Of a DNA stretch of 64,000 nt, positions 63,498 to 64,000 are shown in pieces. Every line of letters starts with the position of its first letter. Within the stretch, counting starts at the first letter, position 1. The translations under genes were made by a program, and so were the position numbers. The stretch spans positions 159,392 to 223,391 of the forward strand of contig QOZR01000010.1 of the NCBI GenBank assembly GCA_003576685.1, written 5' to 3'. This DNA is from Virgifigura deserti (lineage in GTDB: Bacteria > Pseudomonadota > Alphaproteobacteria > Dongiales > Dongiaceae). Below the pieces are notes generated by a model, which saw only the letters and a list, made by a program, of their open reading frames with translations, did not search any database and was not told the origin of the DNA.

Positions 63498-64000
63498 ATG
63501 CCCGATCGCCATGCCAATTCCCGCGCAATCGAAACGGCGCCCGAAGTGGGGGCCGAGGCCGCCGGGCGTGACCTCGTCCGGGTCCTGCTTCCGCTGCCGC
63601 TGCCGGAGGCTTATGATTATCGCGCCGGCGATGGCCTGACGCTGGAGCCCGGCGACTTCGTCACCGTGCCGCTCGGCCGGCGCGAGGTCATCGGCGTCGT
63701 CTGGGGCCCGGGCGAAGGCGCGGTCGAGGCGGCGCGCCTGCGAGACGTCATCGACCGGCTCGACGCGCCGCCGATGCCGGCGGTTCTGCGCCGGTTCGTC
63801 GAATGGGTCGCCGCCTACACCCTGTCGCCCACCGGGGCCGTGCTGCGCATGGCGATGAGCGTGCCGGCCGCGCTGACGCCGCCCCGACCGATCGCCGCCC
63901 TGCGCCTGGCCGAGGGCGATCCCGCCGCGCGCGGCGTCCGCCTGACGCCTGCCCGGCAGCGGGTGATCGATGCGCTGGCCGGCGAGCCGCCGCGGTCGGC
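63498..64000 (+). CDS. priA: primosomal protein N' PriA, 5' part (runs off the window)
   Basis: The first 167 codons of the replication-restart helicase. LVRVLLPLPLPEAYDYRAGDGL, EPGDFVTVPLGRREVIGVVWG and WVAAYTLSPTGAVLRMAM are the N-terminal 3'-DNA-binding domain. The helicase domain lies beyond the right edge. The ATG at 63498 is used; the extension before LVRVLLPL is somewhat long, so a later start is possible. Confidence 0.9.
   Translation, partial: MPDRHANSRAIETAPEVGAEAAGRDLVRVLLPLPLPEAYDYRAGDGLTLEPGDFVTVPLGRREVIGVVWGPGEGAVEAARLRDVIDRLDAPPMPAVLRRFVEWVAAYTLSPTGAVLRMAMSVPAALTPPRPIAALRLAEGDPAARGVRLTPARQRVIDALAGEPPRS

Overview
The window is GC-rich chromosomal DNA packed with genes and short overlapping stops and starts. 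Gene content and order point to an alphaproteobacterium, possibly a Rhodospirillales-like lineage. The main evidence is the sdhCDAB...zapE-mdh-sucCD-sucAB-lpd block, ffh-rpsP-rimM-trmD-rplS followed by leuCDB-asd, dapF-mtaB-ftsY, a CoA ester lyase next to a mesaconyl-CoA hydratase-type MaoC protein, and an intact pqqABCDE operon. I could not identify the species. I saw no insertion sequence, prophage, CRISPR array, rRNA or tRNA gene.

Positions 1-13.7k form an alcohol-oxidation accessory region built around the cofactor PQQ. It holds a quinoprotein-dehydrogenase-associated binding protein (86-931) and a NitT/TauT-like ABC importer (921-3402, minus strand). Next comes a second ABC system of the PQQ-alcohol-dehydrogenase-associated kind: binding protein, YVTN beta-propeller, ATPase, permease and an exported protein (4335-8836). 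A periplasmic rhodanese-like CxxxCW protein and pqqABCDE (9714-12894) follow, with a terminator-like hairpin between pqqA and pqqB. This layout resembles lanthanide-uptake loci (ped/lut type), but the substrate assignment is inference.

Positions 13.7k-25.1k are accessory: AzlCD, a DUF2336-like protein coupled to a soluble PAS histidine kinase, a TPR/outer-membrane-barrel protein paired with a FecR-domain protein, a Nudix hydrolase, an alpha/beta hydrolase, an MFS transporter and a metallo-beta-lactamase-fold hydrolase.

Positions 25.1k-41k are mainly housekeeping: ftsY-mtaB-dapF, ffh and the rpsP operon, leucine biosynthesis, asd and pdxY. A PEP-CTERM protein (28335-29054) lies within it, preceded by a consensus-quality sigma-54 promoter.

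Positions 40.8k-60.9k hold central carbon metabolism: the CoA ester lyase and MaoC hydratase, sdhCDAB, zapE, mdh, a histone H1-like protein, sucCD, sucAB, a C39-like peptidase and lpd. Between the MaoC gene and sdhC lies about 1.1 kb without a credible gene. Its first 600 bases are rich in perfect hairpins and are the best candidate here for an undescribed structured RNA. The window ends with hemerythrin, xerC, a DUF484 protein, a small transaldolase and the 5' part of priA.
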